From Aphrocallistes beatrix (lineage: Eukaryota > Porifera > Hexactinellida > Sceptrulophora > Aphrocallistidae), in assembly GCA_963281255.1 (NCBI GenBank), contig OY725498.1, forward strand, positions 1,674,001 through 1,738,000: DNA of 64,000 nucleotides. Reading direction: 5' to 3'. A program made the translations under genes and the position numbers. Under the pieces are notes generated by a model. It did no database searches, was not told the DNA's origin, and saw nothing but the letters and a program-made list of their open reading frames with translations. Within the stretch, counting starts at the first letter, position 1; every line of letters starts with the position of its first letter. Positions 34,024 through 44,950 of the stretch are shown piece after piece.

Positions 34024-35547
34024 CTACCTTCAACATCTTCCTATTCTTAGTGGTAGCCTATATACCTATGTACCGTTCTGATCACTTATATCGATTATAT
34101 ATGCATTCATAAAATAATGCAGTTACCTTTGAAAAGAGTGGCAACCATTGATACTGTACTGGAGGGAATATGTCCCCGCCCTTTCCATGTTGGAGCGACA
34201 TTCTCTCTAGCATTTTCATGTGTATTATAATCTGGAGCTCATTGATCGCTCAGTCGTCTTCGTGGCCTGTTAGACGATCGGGCAAGAAAGACGGTTTTTA
34301 GTGTAGTTCCTTGTGAGGTTCGGATTCGTCCTTATATCATCGGCATCCTGCGAAATCTGGCTGTCCGATTCTTATGATATTTGGCATGTGGGATTATTTA
34401 TGTTGTAGATGCGCCCCTATATTTATTCGCGAGTTTTTAGAATGTCAGGTTTTATATATTTTTCTCCATTTATAATAAACTACGTATTTTAAAGATACAA
34501 GTATGAATGGATAACTGAAGTGCATTGCAAATAGTTTGTTAGAATTTTGTGATAGGAGAGAGTCGGCCGAAGGACGACTTAAGTGGACGTACTGTTCGTA
34601 AGTCTCTCATTTACCCGAGTAGCACACAAATATATCAGGACTGTAGCCACTGGTCCGGTTGGTCCGGTTTCAACCTGACCACTTGAACCAATTTAATCCC
34701 CAAAAGGACCATTTTCTACTGTCGGACTGGTTCAACCGGAACACTTCAAATCTGGTGCCTATTTAAATTTCTTTATTTAAATTCTTTATTTAAATTTGTT
34801 AAAGATTTAAGAATGGGGAATCATTCTTTGAGGTGAAAAGAGTAATCAGTGTTTTTTCTTTTGTTTATCTATGAACGTGCATACATTAAAACCGAAAGGA
34901 CCGGACCAATTTTTGACTAGTCGATTTGGTACGGTCATAGCTGAGCTAATATCTCTGCCGAACAGGCCGAATATATTGGTCGGCCATGGCTGTACCAATA
35001 TTTATGGCCGAACCAATTGATTTAACCGGTCCGGTTACACATTTACTGTATTGAGATATTTTTAAATGAATTTACGTATTGTGTTTTTGTATTGACGATG
35101 TAAACTCAATTTAAACTTTTACAGAACCAAATGAATGATGTATTAAGTTATATACAAGTACAATTTGACCCTCTGTCATGTTAAACAATGTTTCATTGTA
35201 ACTTGCTAATATCCTAAATACTACCAGTGCAGTAGAGCTTGAGTAAAAATTGGTATATATGTATGTATGTATGTGATTGTCGATCCCGGTTGGTCGGACC
35301 AATTAAAATTTGTTTCCGCCGGTCCTGAGGTATATGTCTGTATTTCTTCTCTCCAACTCTTTAAGTGCAGTAGATATTGGACATATTGATATTGGGTTGG
35401 ATATAGCGATAATTTTTATCCGTTTGAGATCCCGTCGATGATATTCCATACAAATGTTATTGGATATCGTGATATAACAGTTAAAATGATAATTTGGCCA
35501 AAAATTCCCTGCCCCCGGAATTATCACTATACACAACATCTACTATA
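34024..35547. repeat. Intergenic region with degenerate CGGTCCGGTT repeats
   Basis: Between 34640 and 35035 short related motifs (GGTCCGGTT, GGACCGGACC, TTGAACC, AACCGGTCCGG) recur in both orientations, suggesting an old inverted-repeat element. No coding region is recognised. The remainder is ordinary AT-rich spacer. Confidence 0.45.
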
Positions 35548-36013
35548 CACTGCCTGAACAAAAGTATTCGTACACCCCATAATTCCCCATACAATTAGTT
35601 ATAATACTGATTTATTTAGCGAGTCAAGGTATTTAATTGGTAAGAGATACGCTTAATTTAACTTCAAATTCGAATTCTCCATATTCGAATTACTCATTTT
35701 ATGATCTTTCCACTCGATTAATCTCCCACAAGGTTAAATATTCTCAGACTGTGCCACCTCGTACCACTTATGCCATCACATACAATGGTGATAACTCGTG
35801 ATATGTGCCATTGAGTAGCAAATGCCGAAAATAAGGAGAGTAATTAAGTTAAAAGCTTATAAAGTGGGTAATTTGAATGTGGAGAATTCGAATTTAAAGT
35901 CAAATTAAGTGTATCTCTTACCAATTAAATACCTTGACTCGCTAAATAAATCAGTATTATAACTATTTGTATGGGGAATTATGGGGTATACGAATACTTT
36001 TGTTCAGGCAGTG
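35548..36013. mobile_element. Long-TIR MITE of Tc1/mariner type
   Basis: Ends CACTGCCTGAACAAAAGTAT and its reverse complement are flanked by TA (35546-35547, 36014-36015). The arms pair for more than 100 bp, through TATTTAGCGAGTCAAGGTAT. It is non-coding and well preserved, so relatively recent. A diverged copy lies at 28020-28300. Confidence 0.9.
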
Positions 36014-36770
36014 TATACTTGTATTATGACAAAATAACCACGTGAAGGCATTAATGGATGCCTTATCACAGTAAGTATTTGTGCGTAGCTTAGTTCTTTT
36101 GAAATTATTGAATCCTTATTTTGTGTAAAAGCATAGAGTTACTCATACATACTTACATTCTCACCTGCAAATCATAGAAATGTCTATATAAATTACTTAA
36201 AGTATTTAACTTTTAAGAATGAGGCAGTATGAATTACAAATACAAATAAATCACCAAGACAATGCAATGTTTGAGTGATTACGGATTTGAATGGATGAAG
36301 TTAATATACGCCTTCATATGAATTTTTCATGTTGCTGCAAGCCTTCATGATCCCAGCATAATATTGTAGAGCCAGTCATACTGAATTTATTTTCCATCAT
36401 AAATATATCTCTTCTTTTTCGTGAGGTTTGGATCTTTTATTAAATATGGAATTATAAGTGGTAATGACGCGGGAAGGCAGCATCCGATTGAATTGGGACT
36501 GGAATAGGTTTTAGATTAGGTCACTGTCTATCTTTAGTTTGAATATGGACTCCAGGACTTGGGATGTTGAATCGTTTTTGTATGCTACGTAATCATGATG
36601 ATTTAGCATATATTGAAAATCGTAGAGTTAGGTGCAAATATACTTACACATACGTAGACCCAATCCCGATCATTGCTGGAATTATTTAATTATTCCCGAT
36701 CCCTTCCCAAATTAAACCCGATCTACGATCGGATCACGATCCTTTTGATAAGTTACTACTACACCGTACA
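36014..36770. other. Intergenic, little recognisable structure
   Basis: AT-rich spacer. A short cluster of CCCGATC / GATCGGATC motifs at 36660-36745 hints at another degraded repeat. No gene is seen. Confidence 0.4.
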
Positions 36771-36976
36771 CACATGCCAACCTGAGTCATGATACGCAGC
36801 GTTGAATTTCGCGGAACATGGCGGGACGCAATAGAAAAGTATTATACATAGAGTCAAAAAAGCGGGACATAATGGGGAAATTTCATGTAAAAGCGGGACA
36901 CTCGAGAAAATTAGGTCAATAGAAGGGTGAAAAAACCGGGACGCCCCGGCAAAAACGGGACAGTTGGCAAGTATGA
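36771..36976. mobile_element. GGGAC-rich MITE, copy 2
   Basis: Ends ACATGCCAACCTGA and GGACAGTTGGCAAGT are inverted. The body shows CGGGAC, AAAAGCGGGAC and GGGACGCCCCGG. It is the same family as 591-749 and 38931-39130. Confidence 0.65.
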
Positions 36977-37114
36977 CCGTACAAAGTAATACTGGATTAG
37001 ATTGTGTAGATTGTAAATTCAGTTTGTTTCATCTTAACTGTCTACCCAGCCCGAATAATTTGAACAATTGGAACTCTAATTCATTTAGTAACATTCATTG
37101 CACATTTTTGTAAT

Positions 37115-38608
37115 TTAGATATAAGAAACAATGATAAAGTAGAAGGAGAGCATGCTCATTACAATGGAACTGAAGACGATTAAGAAAACAACCATGTTAT
37201 TTGAAAATATTGTCGTGTTAGGGGTTGGAAAGCTTGTTTTGAAGAGAAATCCCCAAAATTGCTTGATTTTAGATTTATTGACAGCAGATTCAATAAAAAT
37301 ATTGCACTTCCTGTTGGTAGAGAATTGAATCAATCCTGTGAATGTTACACTACATATGCAAATAAACACCCCTGCCAATGATGTAATGAAGGCCACATTT
37401 GAAATAAACATACAAACAACCCAAGATAACGAACAATAAGTAAAATTAATGAAGAAGTTCAGTAATTTCCAGTGCCAAGTCCTTGAATAGGCTGTGTAAT
37501 CTTTTCCTATGAGCAAGGTAAACGTAATGTTTGATAGAAAAGTAACAGTGCATGCAAACCCTGATGATGCATCAAAAATTGGAAATATTATCATCAGATA
37601 CGACATGATTTGAATAAAAATATGTTTATCCATGGTAAATGTTTGCATATTCAACACAACATTCGGGTGAATGTTACTTTCAAATGCTAACGCAAGACAT
37701 ATGCTATATGCTGTCAGTAAAAAGAGTGAAAGCAATAATGATGCTACCATCACTGGACGTAGTAATTTCTTATTCATTACATTATGTGAAGCAAATGGCA
37801 TCATAGTTGGCATGAATATCATTCCAGAAAATGAAGCAAATGCCAAAATTCCAGATCGAAAACTGAATCGTTCAACAAAATGATGTTCATATTTTGTTTG
37901 GTTATTTCCACTTTCTTTTTGGATAATAAATATAGAGAAACAAGTCATATATAGAATGACAAAAATTCTGAAAAGGGATATAGCAGCCATAATATATTTT
38001 TGATTCTTTTTTCTCAGAAAATGAAGTGCTGTAGCAAAAAATCCAAATCCACCAACCATTATCCGATACCAATTCAAACACCTCCCAACTGGCACCCAGT
38101 TAGTATCGAATTCCGAACTATTACAAGTCCTGAAAGTTGTCGTATTAATTGGTAAAGTTGTGGACAAAGACTGAGCAATGATAACTACAGTATAAAACTG
38201 CATAATTAGACACCCAATGATATTACCCAATGTAAAAATACAATTTGCTGTTTTTCCTACTGTAAATGATAATATTTCATTTAGTTCAAACTTCCGTTCT
38301 GGGTTGATGGATACTTCACTAATTTCATACTTTCCGTCTAAACTAATATATCCTTGTTCTTGTCTGTACAAGGCATTCATGCGCCCTAAAGCTTCTAAGA
38401 TCCACAAAGATGCAACAATCGACAATGCAAAACAAACAGACAACATACTAATACCCATAAAAAGACCAGCCTGGTAAAACCAGTAAGGTAGAACAAGGAA
38501 TGTTATTGCATACGTAATAGTCATTATATCGAACATCCAAAAGATAAGCGATACGTTTGGATGGGCTAGAAGTCGATTGCATTTCAAGAAGTACTGGAAT
38601 TCTGCCAT
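37115..38608 (-). CDS. Amino-acid-transporter-like membrane protein
   Basis: 497 residues in one exon, starting at the ATG at 38608. The pattern is that of the amino acid/auxin permease group (SLC32/36/38-like). There is a cytosolic N-terminus, then MTITYAITFLVLPYWFYQAG, which fits the first transporter helix with its mid-membrane break. About ten more hydrophobic helices follow, with a glycosylatable extracellular loop near residue 160-180 containing two Cys. Identity to named members looks low and the substrate cannot be inferred. The last ~100 coding bases are duplicated at 40551-40640 (see findings). Codons are AT-rich, like the SID-1 family gene and unlike RSPH1. Confidence 0.7.
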   Translation of the reverse strand: MAEFQYFLKCNRLLAHPNVSLIFWMFDIMTITYAITFLVLPYWFYQAGLFMGISMLSVCFALSIVASLWILEALGRMNALYRQEQGYISLDGKYEISEVSINPERKFELNEILSFTVGKTANCIFTLGNIIGCLIMQFYTVVIIAQSLSTTLPINTTTFRTCNSSEFDTNWVPVGRCLNWYRIMVGGFGFFATALHFLRKKNQKYIMAAISLFRIFVILYMTCFSIFIIQKESGNNQTKYEHHFVERFSFRSGILAFASFSGMIFMPTMMPFASHNVMNKKLLRPVMVASLLLSLFLLTAYSICLALAFESNIHPNVVLNMQTFTMDKHIFIQIMSYLMIIFPIFDASSGFACTVTFLSNITFTLLIGKDYTAYSRTWHWKLLNFFINFTYCSLSWVVCMFISNVAFITSLAGVFICICSVTFTGLIQFSTNRKCNIFIESAVNKSKIKQFWGFLFKTSFPTPNTTIFSNNMVVFLIVFSSIVMSMLSFYFIIVSYI

Positions 38609-38721
38609 TAGATTATTTAGTTATGTTTACTTTTCAAATTATATAGTAGCATACTGATAGCTATTTTCTAGATCACACAAAAGTATGCTACACGAGACTT
38701 CATAAATATTCAATTGAATAG

Positions 38722-38782
38722 AACACATTAGTATATGTACATAATACATGAATCATGTATTATGTACATATACTAATGTGTT
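38722..38782. repeat. 61-bp near-perfect palindrome
   Basis: Two 30-base arms, starting AACACATTAGTATATGTACA and mirrored exactly, are separated by one base. It lies about 115 bp upstream of the transporter start codon on the other strand. No TIR or target duplication is obvious. Confidence 0.9.
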
Positions 38783-38930
38783 ATATAAGTATACAAGTAT
38801 TCATTGATGTATTTTCTTGTGATTCATGAAGCTAGAAGATACTTATGTAGCATTTTTCTATTGTGCTATATTTACGTTTACAATCCATGCTTCAGATTAA
38901 TTGGATCCAACATCTGCACGCAATATCATA

Positions 38931-39130
38931 CATGCCAACCGTCCCATTTTTGGCGGATGTCCCGATTTTTTCATTCTTCTATTAAGCTAATTTTCTCGAG
39001 TGTCCCGTTTTTACATGAAATGTCTCCATTTATGTCCCGCTTTTTATTCCTTATATAATACTTCTCTGTTACGAAGTCCCGCGAAATTCATCACCGCGTC
39101 CCGCTTTTATCTTGGCTCAAGTTGGCATGT
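38931..39130. mobile_element. GGGAC-rich MITE, copy 3
   Basis: Ends CATGCCAACC and GTTGGCATG are inverted. The body has GTCCCGATTTTTTC, GTCCCGTTTTTACATG and GTCCCGCTTTT, the reverse-strand form of copies 1 and 2. Confidence 0.7.
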
Positions 39131-39168
39131 AAGCAATATGTCATTAGTAAATAAAATTGATTAGAAGA

Positions 39169-39292
39169 GAGACTGTATATTTTGATCAGAAAAAAGAAAA
39201 GTGTAATTTTGAATGAAATTTCACGTTTCTGAAGTTCTACATTGATTTTCTGATCAAAATTTACACGAATTATGGCCAAAATATACAGTCTC
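39169..39292. mobile_element. 124-bp inverted-repeat MITE
   Basis: GAGACTGTATATTTTGATC on the left pairs with GGCCAAAATATACAGTCTC on the right, and the interior GATCAGAAA / TTTCTGATC also pairs. It is non-coding. Confidence 0.65.
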
Positions 39293-40490
39293 AGTTTCCA
39301 ATTGCTAATTCGCATACATTTTGAAATGTACCTGCAATTAAATGCATATACTACAGCCAGGGTCGCTTATTATGAACCACCAGGGGACCAAAAGATTGTT
39401 CACGATAGAAATACTTCATATTATGCGAACTTGACTTAATATCAGCTGCTCATGATTAGTTCCATAACCGAATACGTACGAATACTGATAATATTCGATT
39501 ACTCTAACCGAGGACATACCTAATTTACGGGACGTCCCGTAAATTAGGCATCTAGATTTTCCGGGACTGTCCCGTAAATTAGGCATGCCCTCTAACCGAA
39601 TACAATTACTGATAATATTCGAGTACTTCATAAATTATAACTGCGGTGCTGAAATAATCTTTAATAGAGGACTGTGAATTGTTATAGTACTGTATGTTGA
39701 CCTAAACTACAGATAGTGACTGGATATGATAGAAAAATTAGTTAGAAAAAATACTATTGTAACCAAGGTAACCGATTGAACCGGATATAAGTATTCATGA
39801 ATATACCCTAACCGAATACCAATCCTGATAATATTCGGTTACTCTAATTGGCCGAATACGAATTCTGATATTCGGTTCCCAACCGAATATCAACTATTTG
39901 CCAAATAGTATTTGGTCAAACCGAATACTATTGAAATATTCGACTGCAACCTTGTTTAAATCCTATGTAAGCGATAAAATTGGGACCAGAAAGTTAGTTC
40001 ATAATAGACGAATGTTCATATTAATTTAACAGACCTGTCAACCTGTAATTTCACTAAATCGTGAGATAGCAAGTGACAAATCGTGAGAACAGTGGTTCTA
40101 GGTGAGCATTCCTTCAATAAAAACACCTTAGAACAATTGTAGAAGATTTGAGGAATTATGGATTGTCTTGTTTAGATAGATTTCCATCAAATTCATTGAA
40201 AGTGATACATTATAGAATCCACGAGAGTGAAGTTGGCAGCGAAAACAGCAGCGAAATCTATGCACACTTTTGTGTGCGATTATTTGGAAACCAGTAGAGA
40301 TCCGAGGAATTCCTTTCACACAAGTAAAGAATACCTATGATATATTGTTTTATTAATAAAATATCAACTAAATCTGACACTTGGTCATCCCGTGATGACT
40401 TTGCAAACTTTAACCATTTTATGGATTTTTCTGTTTTTTTCGATACTGTACAGATTCTAAAAGATGAAATTTCGAAATTGGCCTCGGTAA
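39293..40490. repeat. Intergenic region with CCGAATA and CGGGAC repeats
   Basis: At 39523-39590 two copies of a CCTAATTTACGGGAC / GTCCCGTAAATTAGG dyad occur; a relative is at 45172-45245. Between 39460 and 39945 motifs of the form (A)CCGAATAC...CTGATAATATTCGGTT recur about five times. No gene is recognised. Confidence 0.5.
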
Positions 40491-40662
40491 TCCTTACTAT
40501 TAAAACTCGATTAATGTTGTATATATGTTATGGGCAATATGAGAAATTGTGCACATTTTTGTAATTTAGATATAAGAAACAATGATAAAGTAGAAGGAGA
40601 GCATGCTCATTACAATGGATGTTATTTGAAAATATTGTCGACCGGTGTTATATAACTAGCAG

Positions 40663-40805
40663 TGGCGTAGCCAGACGTTGATCTCAAACTGGGACACCTG
40701 GGGCACTCAAATATTTCAGCGGGCCTGCTATGCAGAAATACTGAAGCGGTGGGGTCCTTACCGGAGCCTGGCCCCGGCTGGCCCCCCCCTGGCTACGCCA
40801 CTGAT
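40663..40805. mobile_element. MITE with CAGTGGCGTAGCCAG termini
   Basis: CAGTGGCGTAGCCAG at the left is matched by CTGGCTACGCCACTG at the right. Flanking ATAACTAG / ATAACTAG direct repeats suggest an 8-bp target duplication. The body is GC-rich and non-coding. Confidence 0.85.
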
Positions 40806-40849
40806 AACTAGCGGCAGAGAAATTCAATCAAAAAAGCGACCGAAATCAG

Positions 40850-41020
40850 AGGGTTCGTTATGCATATTGTCTCTAGACATTATGTATATTGTCCAATGAG
40901 AGAAGCATTATGCATATTGTCTGGACATTATGCATATTGACTCAGAAAATAGCATTATGCATATTGTCTGGACATTATGCATATTAACTCAGAAAATAGC
41001 ATTATGCATATTGCCTAGGC
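40850..41020. repeat. 47-bp tandem repeat with ATTATGCATA core
   Basis: About 2.5 copies of a 47-bp unit, each containing two GCATTATGCATATTG-like submotifs and TCAGAAAATA. Related ATTATGCATAAT palindromes recur at 63855-64000 beside another copy of the same element start. Confidence 0.8.
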
Positions 41021-41063
41021 ATTATGCAAAATGACCAATTTCTCATATTGCCCATAACATATA

Positions 41064-41495
41064 TACCGTATTGCTTCGAATAAGCGCCCGGGCGCTTATT
41101 TATTTCGTGCACCCTTTAGACCCGGCGCTTATTCAAACCGGCGCTTATTCAAGCCCCGGCGCTTATTTTTTTCATTCGCTATTTTGACCCTGCGCTCTTT
41201 TTTTTGTTTACTACATTGACTGGCACTTTTATTTTTGCCACAACTGAGAATGTTAGTTCTATTAAAAAAGGATAATGTAATGTTTCAAAAAGCACTTGTA
41301 TCTATGCCACTACTGAGAATACTAGTTTGATATGATTTTCAGAGAACTAAAATGCCCCGGCGTCCGACGCTTATTCGAGCCCCGGCGCTTATTCAAGCCC
41401 CGGCGCTTATTTATTTCGCTCACCATTTAGACCCGGCGCTTATTCAAACCGGCGCTTATTCAAGCCCCCGGCGCTTATTCAGGGAAATACGGTAC
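41064..41495. mobile_element. GGCGCTTATT-type element, copy 1
   Basis: Bounded by TACCGTATTGCTTCGAATAA and the inverted GGGAAATACGGTA. The interior holds direct and inverted copies of CCCGGCGCTTATTCAA and CACCCTTTAGACCC. It is non-coding; I do not assign a superfamily. Confidence 0.8.
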
Positions 41496-41497
41496 TA

Positions 41498-42269
41498 CAC
41501 AGGGTGACCAATAAGTTCTGTCCCAGGCTTGATTAGGTATAAAATTTCTTATACTCAAACGTTCTTAGTTATTATGGTCTTTAGAGATTGTAACTCGAAT
41601 AGTTTCAATGATATTAAAAGATTTTACGAGTCTAAGACCTAGAACTGTGTTTTGTAGGGTGATTTTTTTAGAAAAAAATGTGTCGTGACTCGCAGCCAAA
41701 ATCGCGAATCAGGGCTCACTGCCTTTAACTAAAATTAACTTTCCAGAGTTTTCTAATTCTAGGAAAAATTACCTCACACATTTTCCTCGAACAATCTAAA
41801 TTTGTAGAAATAAAGGATGTTGAGGTCAGTGCATCTTGAGAACCAGTTGGATCAGTTTTTTCTGATGTGAAAAAGTGCTATCTTGGGATGTTATTTTGTA
41901 AAATTTAAATTTGAATTGTGAATGAATAACTTTTTTTCATTTCTGATAATGAATTCAGTGGATTTGAAATGTTTCCATGTTGAATGGAAGGTTTCTGGTG
42001 CTAAATCGTCATGGAACATCAATTATGAAGACATTTTTTACAGAAGCATTGAGCCCTGATTCGCGATTTTGGCTGAGTCAGGACACATTTTCTCTTCGAA
42101 AACTTCAACTTACAAAACACAGTACTAAGTCTTCGACTCGAAAAATGTTTTAACATCACTGAAACTATTCGAGTTACAATCTCAAAATACCATAATAACT
42201 AAGATTGTTTGAGTATAAGAAATTTTATACCTAATCAAGCCTGGGACAGAACTCATTGGTCACCCTGTG
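41498..42269. mobile_element. 772-bp foldback MITE (CACAGGGTGACC)
   Basis: The ends CACAGGGTGACCAATAAGTT are inverted and flanked by TA. The two arms pair over roughly 250 bp each, passing TTCTTATACTCAAACGTTCT and GAACTGTGTTTTGTAGGGTG. The centre is AT-rich. It belongs to the same family as the arms of 58796-63028. Confidence 0.88.
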
Positions 42270-42285
42270 TATATAGTATAGTATA

Positions 42286-42770
42286 CAAGAGCGCTTCGCT
42301 TGCTTGCGCTGCGCGGCTGGCGGACACTTTATGTCCGCCGGGGGCAGATTTTTGGAAGTAGGAGTCTTTAGGCTATGGCTACAGTAAGTTCTGACCTCAG
42401 ACGGAAATATAGACTCATCATGGAATTATGACGTCATTGTCACCTTTTTTATTATTAGAAGTTTCTTTTTTCACCATAACTCAGCATTTTAGGTGATAGG
42501 AGGCTGAAGTTTTAATGCATATTAATATATCTCAAGTATGAAACAACTTTTAGTAAAAAATGATGACTCATCACTCTGTTATGACGTCATCATTACGCAT
42601 CAAAAAAAAATTAACAAATTTTGTTCTTTTTCGAGTGACATCGAATATAACAGTAAGACAGATGCATTTAGAGTTGTTATCTATCTTATAATTAATCAAT
42701 GTGAGCCTAGGCCTCCGGCAGACACAAAGTGTCCGCCAGCCGCGCAGCCCAAGCAAACGAAGCGCGCTTG
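42286..42770. mobile_element. Helitron-like/foldback element with CGCTTCGCTTGC ends
   Basis: Both ends show the same terminal block (CAAG...GCGCTTCGCTTGCTTGCGCT and its inverse), next to a GGCGGACAC...GTGTCCGCC hairpin. The body carries CTATGGCTACAGTAAGTTCT and GACGTCATTGTCAC, shared with 60406-60950 and 63198-63676. Confidence 0.7.
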
Positions 42771-42909
42771 TAGCTTACAAAAGGTAATGCCCGCCAACAG
42801 ACTCTTACCATGGATGAAAAGAGGCGAAACACTTATATTACTCTCAATAAAACAATTATGGTTTTAATTAAACTTTGAAGTGTAGACATAATTGTTATTA
42901 TTATTACGG

Positions 42910-44276
42910 ATTACTTATATGTCGGCGGCCGACATTGTCGGCTAGCCGACATATAAGCAAATATGGCCGCCATATAAGGATCTAGCCACCATATAAGTGA
43001 ATCGGATTACCGTATTGCTTCGAATAAGCGCCCGGGCGCTTATTTATTTCGTGCACCCTTTAGACCCGGCGCTTATTCAAGCCCCGGCGCTTATTTATTT
43101 CACTCACCCTTTAGACCGGCGCTTATTCAGGGAAATATGGTATACATTTATGGTTTGATATGATGTTCAGAGAACTAGAATTCCCCGGCGCTTATTCGAG
43201 CCCCGGCGCTTATTCAAGCCCCGGCGCTTATTCAAGCCCCGGCGCTTATTTATTTCGCTCACCCTTTAGACCCGGCGCTTATTCAAACCGGCGCTTATTC
43301 AGGGAAATACGGTACTTATATGTCGGCTGGCCGACATATAAGCAAATATGGCCGCCATATAAGGATAGTTCATGCACACCTATTCCTAGCCGCCATATAA
43401 GTGAATATGGCCGCCAAATAAGGATTCTCCATGCATACATACTATCCCTAACTGCCAAATAGGGACTCTGACTGACTCTTGCATGAAGAACTATAAATAT
43501 TCTATGCAATACTCGTTTACAAAACTTAAAGAAAGTCCTTAGATGCGGAGTGAGACACTTGTGTACAGAGACATTTGTGTACAGGATTAGGAAGACAGTT
43601 GTGTACAAGATTTGTGAGACATTTGTGTACAGAGACAGTTGTGTACAAGCATTAGAGAGACAGTTGTGTACAAGAATTAGAAAGATACGTAGTTGTAGAC
43701 AGCCCTAATAATATCAGTGGTTCTCTAACTAGGGTACTAGGGGTACACCAGTGTAACGTAGGGTATTTGGGTACAGAATTAACCACTACCTGTGAATATG
43801 AGTTGAATCGTGAACTGTATTCATCTACTTCTTTGGTTTCTGAACACATAATAATCTGTGTTGTTTAAAAACAAAAAAACTGGTAGGAATATTTTTAAAA
43901 CTCATATTCACAGGTAGCGGTTAATTCTGTACCCCAAATACCCTACGTTAGAGAACCACTGATAATATTAGGGCTGTCTACAACTACGTATCTTTCTAAT
44001 TCTTGTACACAACTGTCTCTGTACACAAATGTCTCACTCCGCATCTAAGGACTTTCTTTAAGTTTTGTAAACGAGTATTGCATAGAATAGTTATAGTTCT
44101 TCATGCAAGAGTCAGTCAGAGTCCCTATTTGGCAGTTAGGGATAGCATGTATGAATGGAGAATCCTTATTTGGCGGCCATATTCACTTATATGGCGGCTA
44201 GGAATAGGTGTGCATGAACTATCCTTATATGGCGGCCATATTTGCTTATATGTAGGCTAGCCGACATATAAGTAAT
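42910..44276. mobile_element. 1.37-kb long-hairpin element, interrupted
   Basis: The ends ATTACTTATATGTCGGC and GCCGACATATAAGTAAT are inverted. Arms at 43315-43850 and 43870-44276 pair over about 400 bp, including the GTACAGAGACA-type tandem units at 43545-43690 and CACTGATAATATTAGGGCTG on the right. A GGCGCTTATT element (43008-43314) interrupts the left end, after which the terminal block appears again. It is non-coding. Confidence 0.85.
43008..43314. mobile_element. GGCGCTTATT-type element, copy 2
   Basis: Same termini (TACCGTATTGCTTCGAATAA / AAATACGGTA) and interior blocks as 41064-41495, but shorter. It is inserted in the left arm of the 42910-44276 hairpin. Confidence 0.8.
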
Positions 44277-44392
44277 CAGTTATTATTATCCTTAGTAGAC
44301 TCTCTCAATTGATAGTCATGAAGTGAATCTATATGCCTCGATGTTCCTAAAAATCGAATTGAAAAGATTGAAAAAGTACTGTTAGATTAATT

Positions 44393-44464
44393 GCGTTGGT
44401 CGTATAGTGGTTAGTATAGTTGCCTTCCAAGCAATTGACCCGGGTTCGATTCCCGGCCAACGCA
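44393..44464 (+). tRNA. tRNA-Gly-TCC: tRNA-Gly (anticodon TCC)
   Basis: A 72-nt cloverleaf: acceptor GCGTTGG/CCAACGC with discriminator A, D arm TATAGTGGTTAGTATA, anticodon stem TTGC/GCAA around CTTCCAA (anticodon TCC), and T arm CCGGGTTCGATTCCCGG. B box GGTTCGATTCC is perfect. A run of five T (44466-44470) follows as Pol III terminator. It has no intron and closely matches the animal tRNA-Gly-TCC consensus, so it is likely functional despite lying among repeats. Confidence 0.97.
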
Positions 44465-44802
44465 CTTTTTGAGACATCTCGAAATTCCAGTTTCTTCTTT
44501 TTTAAAAAACATTGTTGAAGTAGCACCATATATTAGAAAGCCCATTCATTGCGCATGATCAATGGACAGACACATTAGGGAGGAATACAATCCCAATGGT
44601 GAAGAATGGAGGCTTTTAGGTCCGATTGATAGGATCCTCTGCTCGGTCCGAGGCGTTTTAGTTGGAGTTTGGATCAAAAAATGAGTCGAAATGAGGCCTT
44701 TTTCCGCTAAAAATTCAATACAGTGTGGTGGATTTAGCGGCATTAATCTTTGGAATAGTTTCGTATATATATAGAAATATTTAAAGCACCTATTTTGGAG
44801 GT

Positions 44803-44950
44803 ATTGAAAAGTCCAGAGAGCATGCTCGTTAGGTCGAGAGAGCATGCTCGTTAGGTCGAGAGAGCATGCTCGTTAAGTCTAGAGAGCATGCTCGTTAGGT
44901 CGAGAGAGCATGCTACTTAGGTCGAGAGCATGCTCTCTCGACTTTTTATT
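44803..44950. mobile_element. 22-bp repeat array bounded by AGTCCAGAGA termini
   Basis: Five tandem copies of a 22-bp unit (GTCGAGAGAGCATGCTCGTT plus two bases), each containing the palindrome GAGCATGCTC. The left end GGTATTGAAAAGTCCAGAGA and the right end CTCTCGACTTTTTATTATA are inverted. The same termini bound 437-1275. Confidence 0.75.

Larger units (their letters stand above)
40491..41066. mobile_element. Foldback / Helitron-like element carrying a transporter-gene fragment
   Basis: The left edge is A|TCCTTACTATTAAAACT, shared with 60406 and 63811. A perfect 31-bp inverted repeat (40519-40549 and 41036-41066; core ATGTTATGGGCAATATGAGA) encloses three parts: an exact copy of the 3' end of the transporter gene (40551-40640), an inserted GTGGCGTAG MITE (40663-40805), and a 47-bp tandem repeat (40850-41020). 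Confidence 0.7.

Noticed and set aside
33214..34036. Long antisense open frames across RSPH1 (likewise across MARS1, CNOT9 and ZC3H15)
   Set aside because: GC-rich codon use on the coding strand suppresses antisense stops. The antisense products are compositionally biased and lack domains.
44803..44950. Transcription-factor binding array made of GAGCATGCTC units
   Set aside because: The array is bounded by inverted termini shared with another repeat, so a mobile-element origin is simpler.
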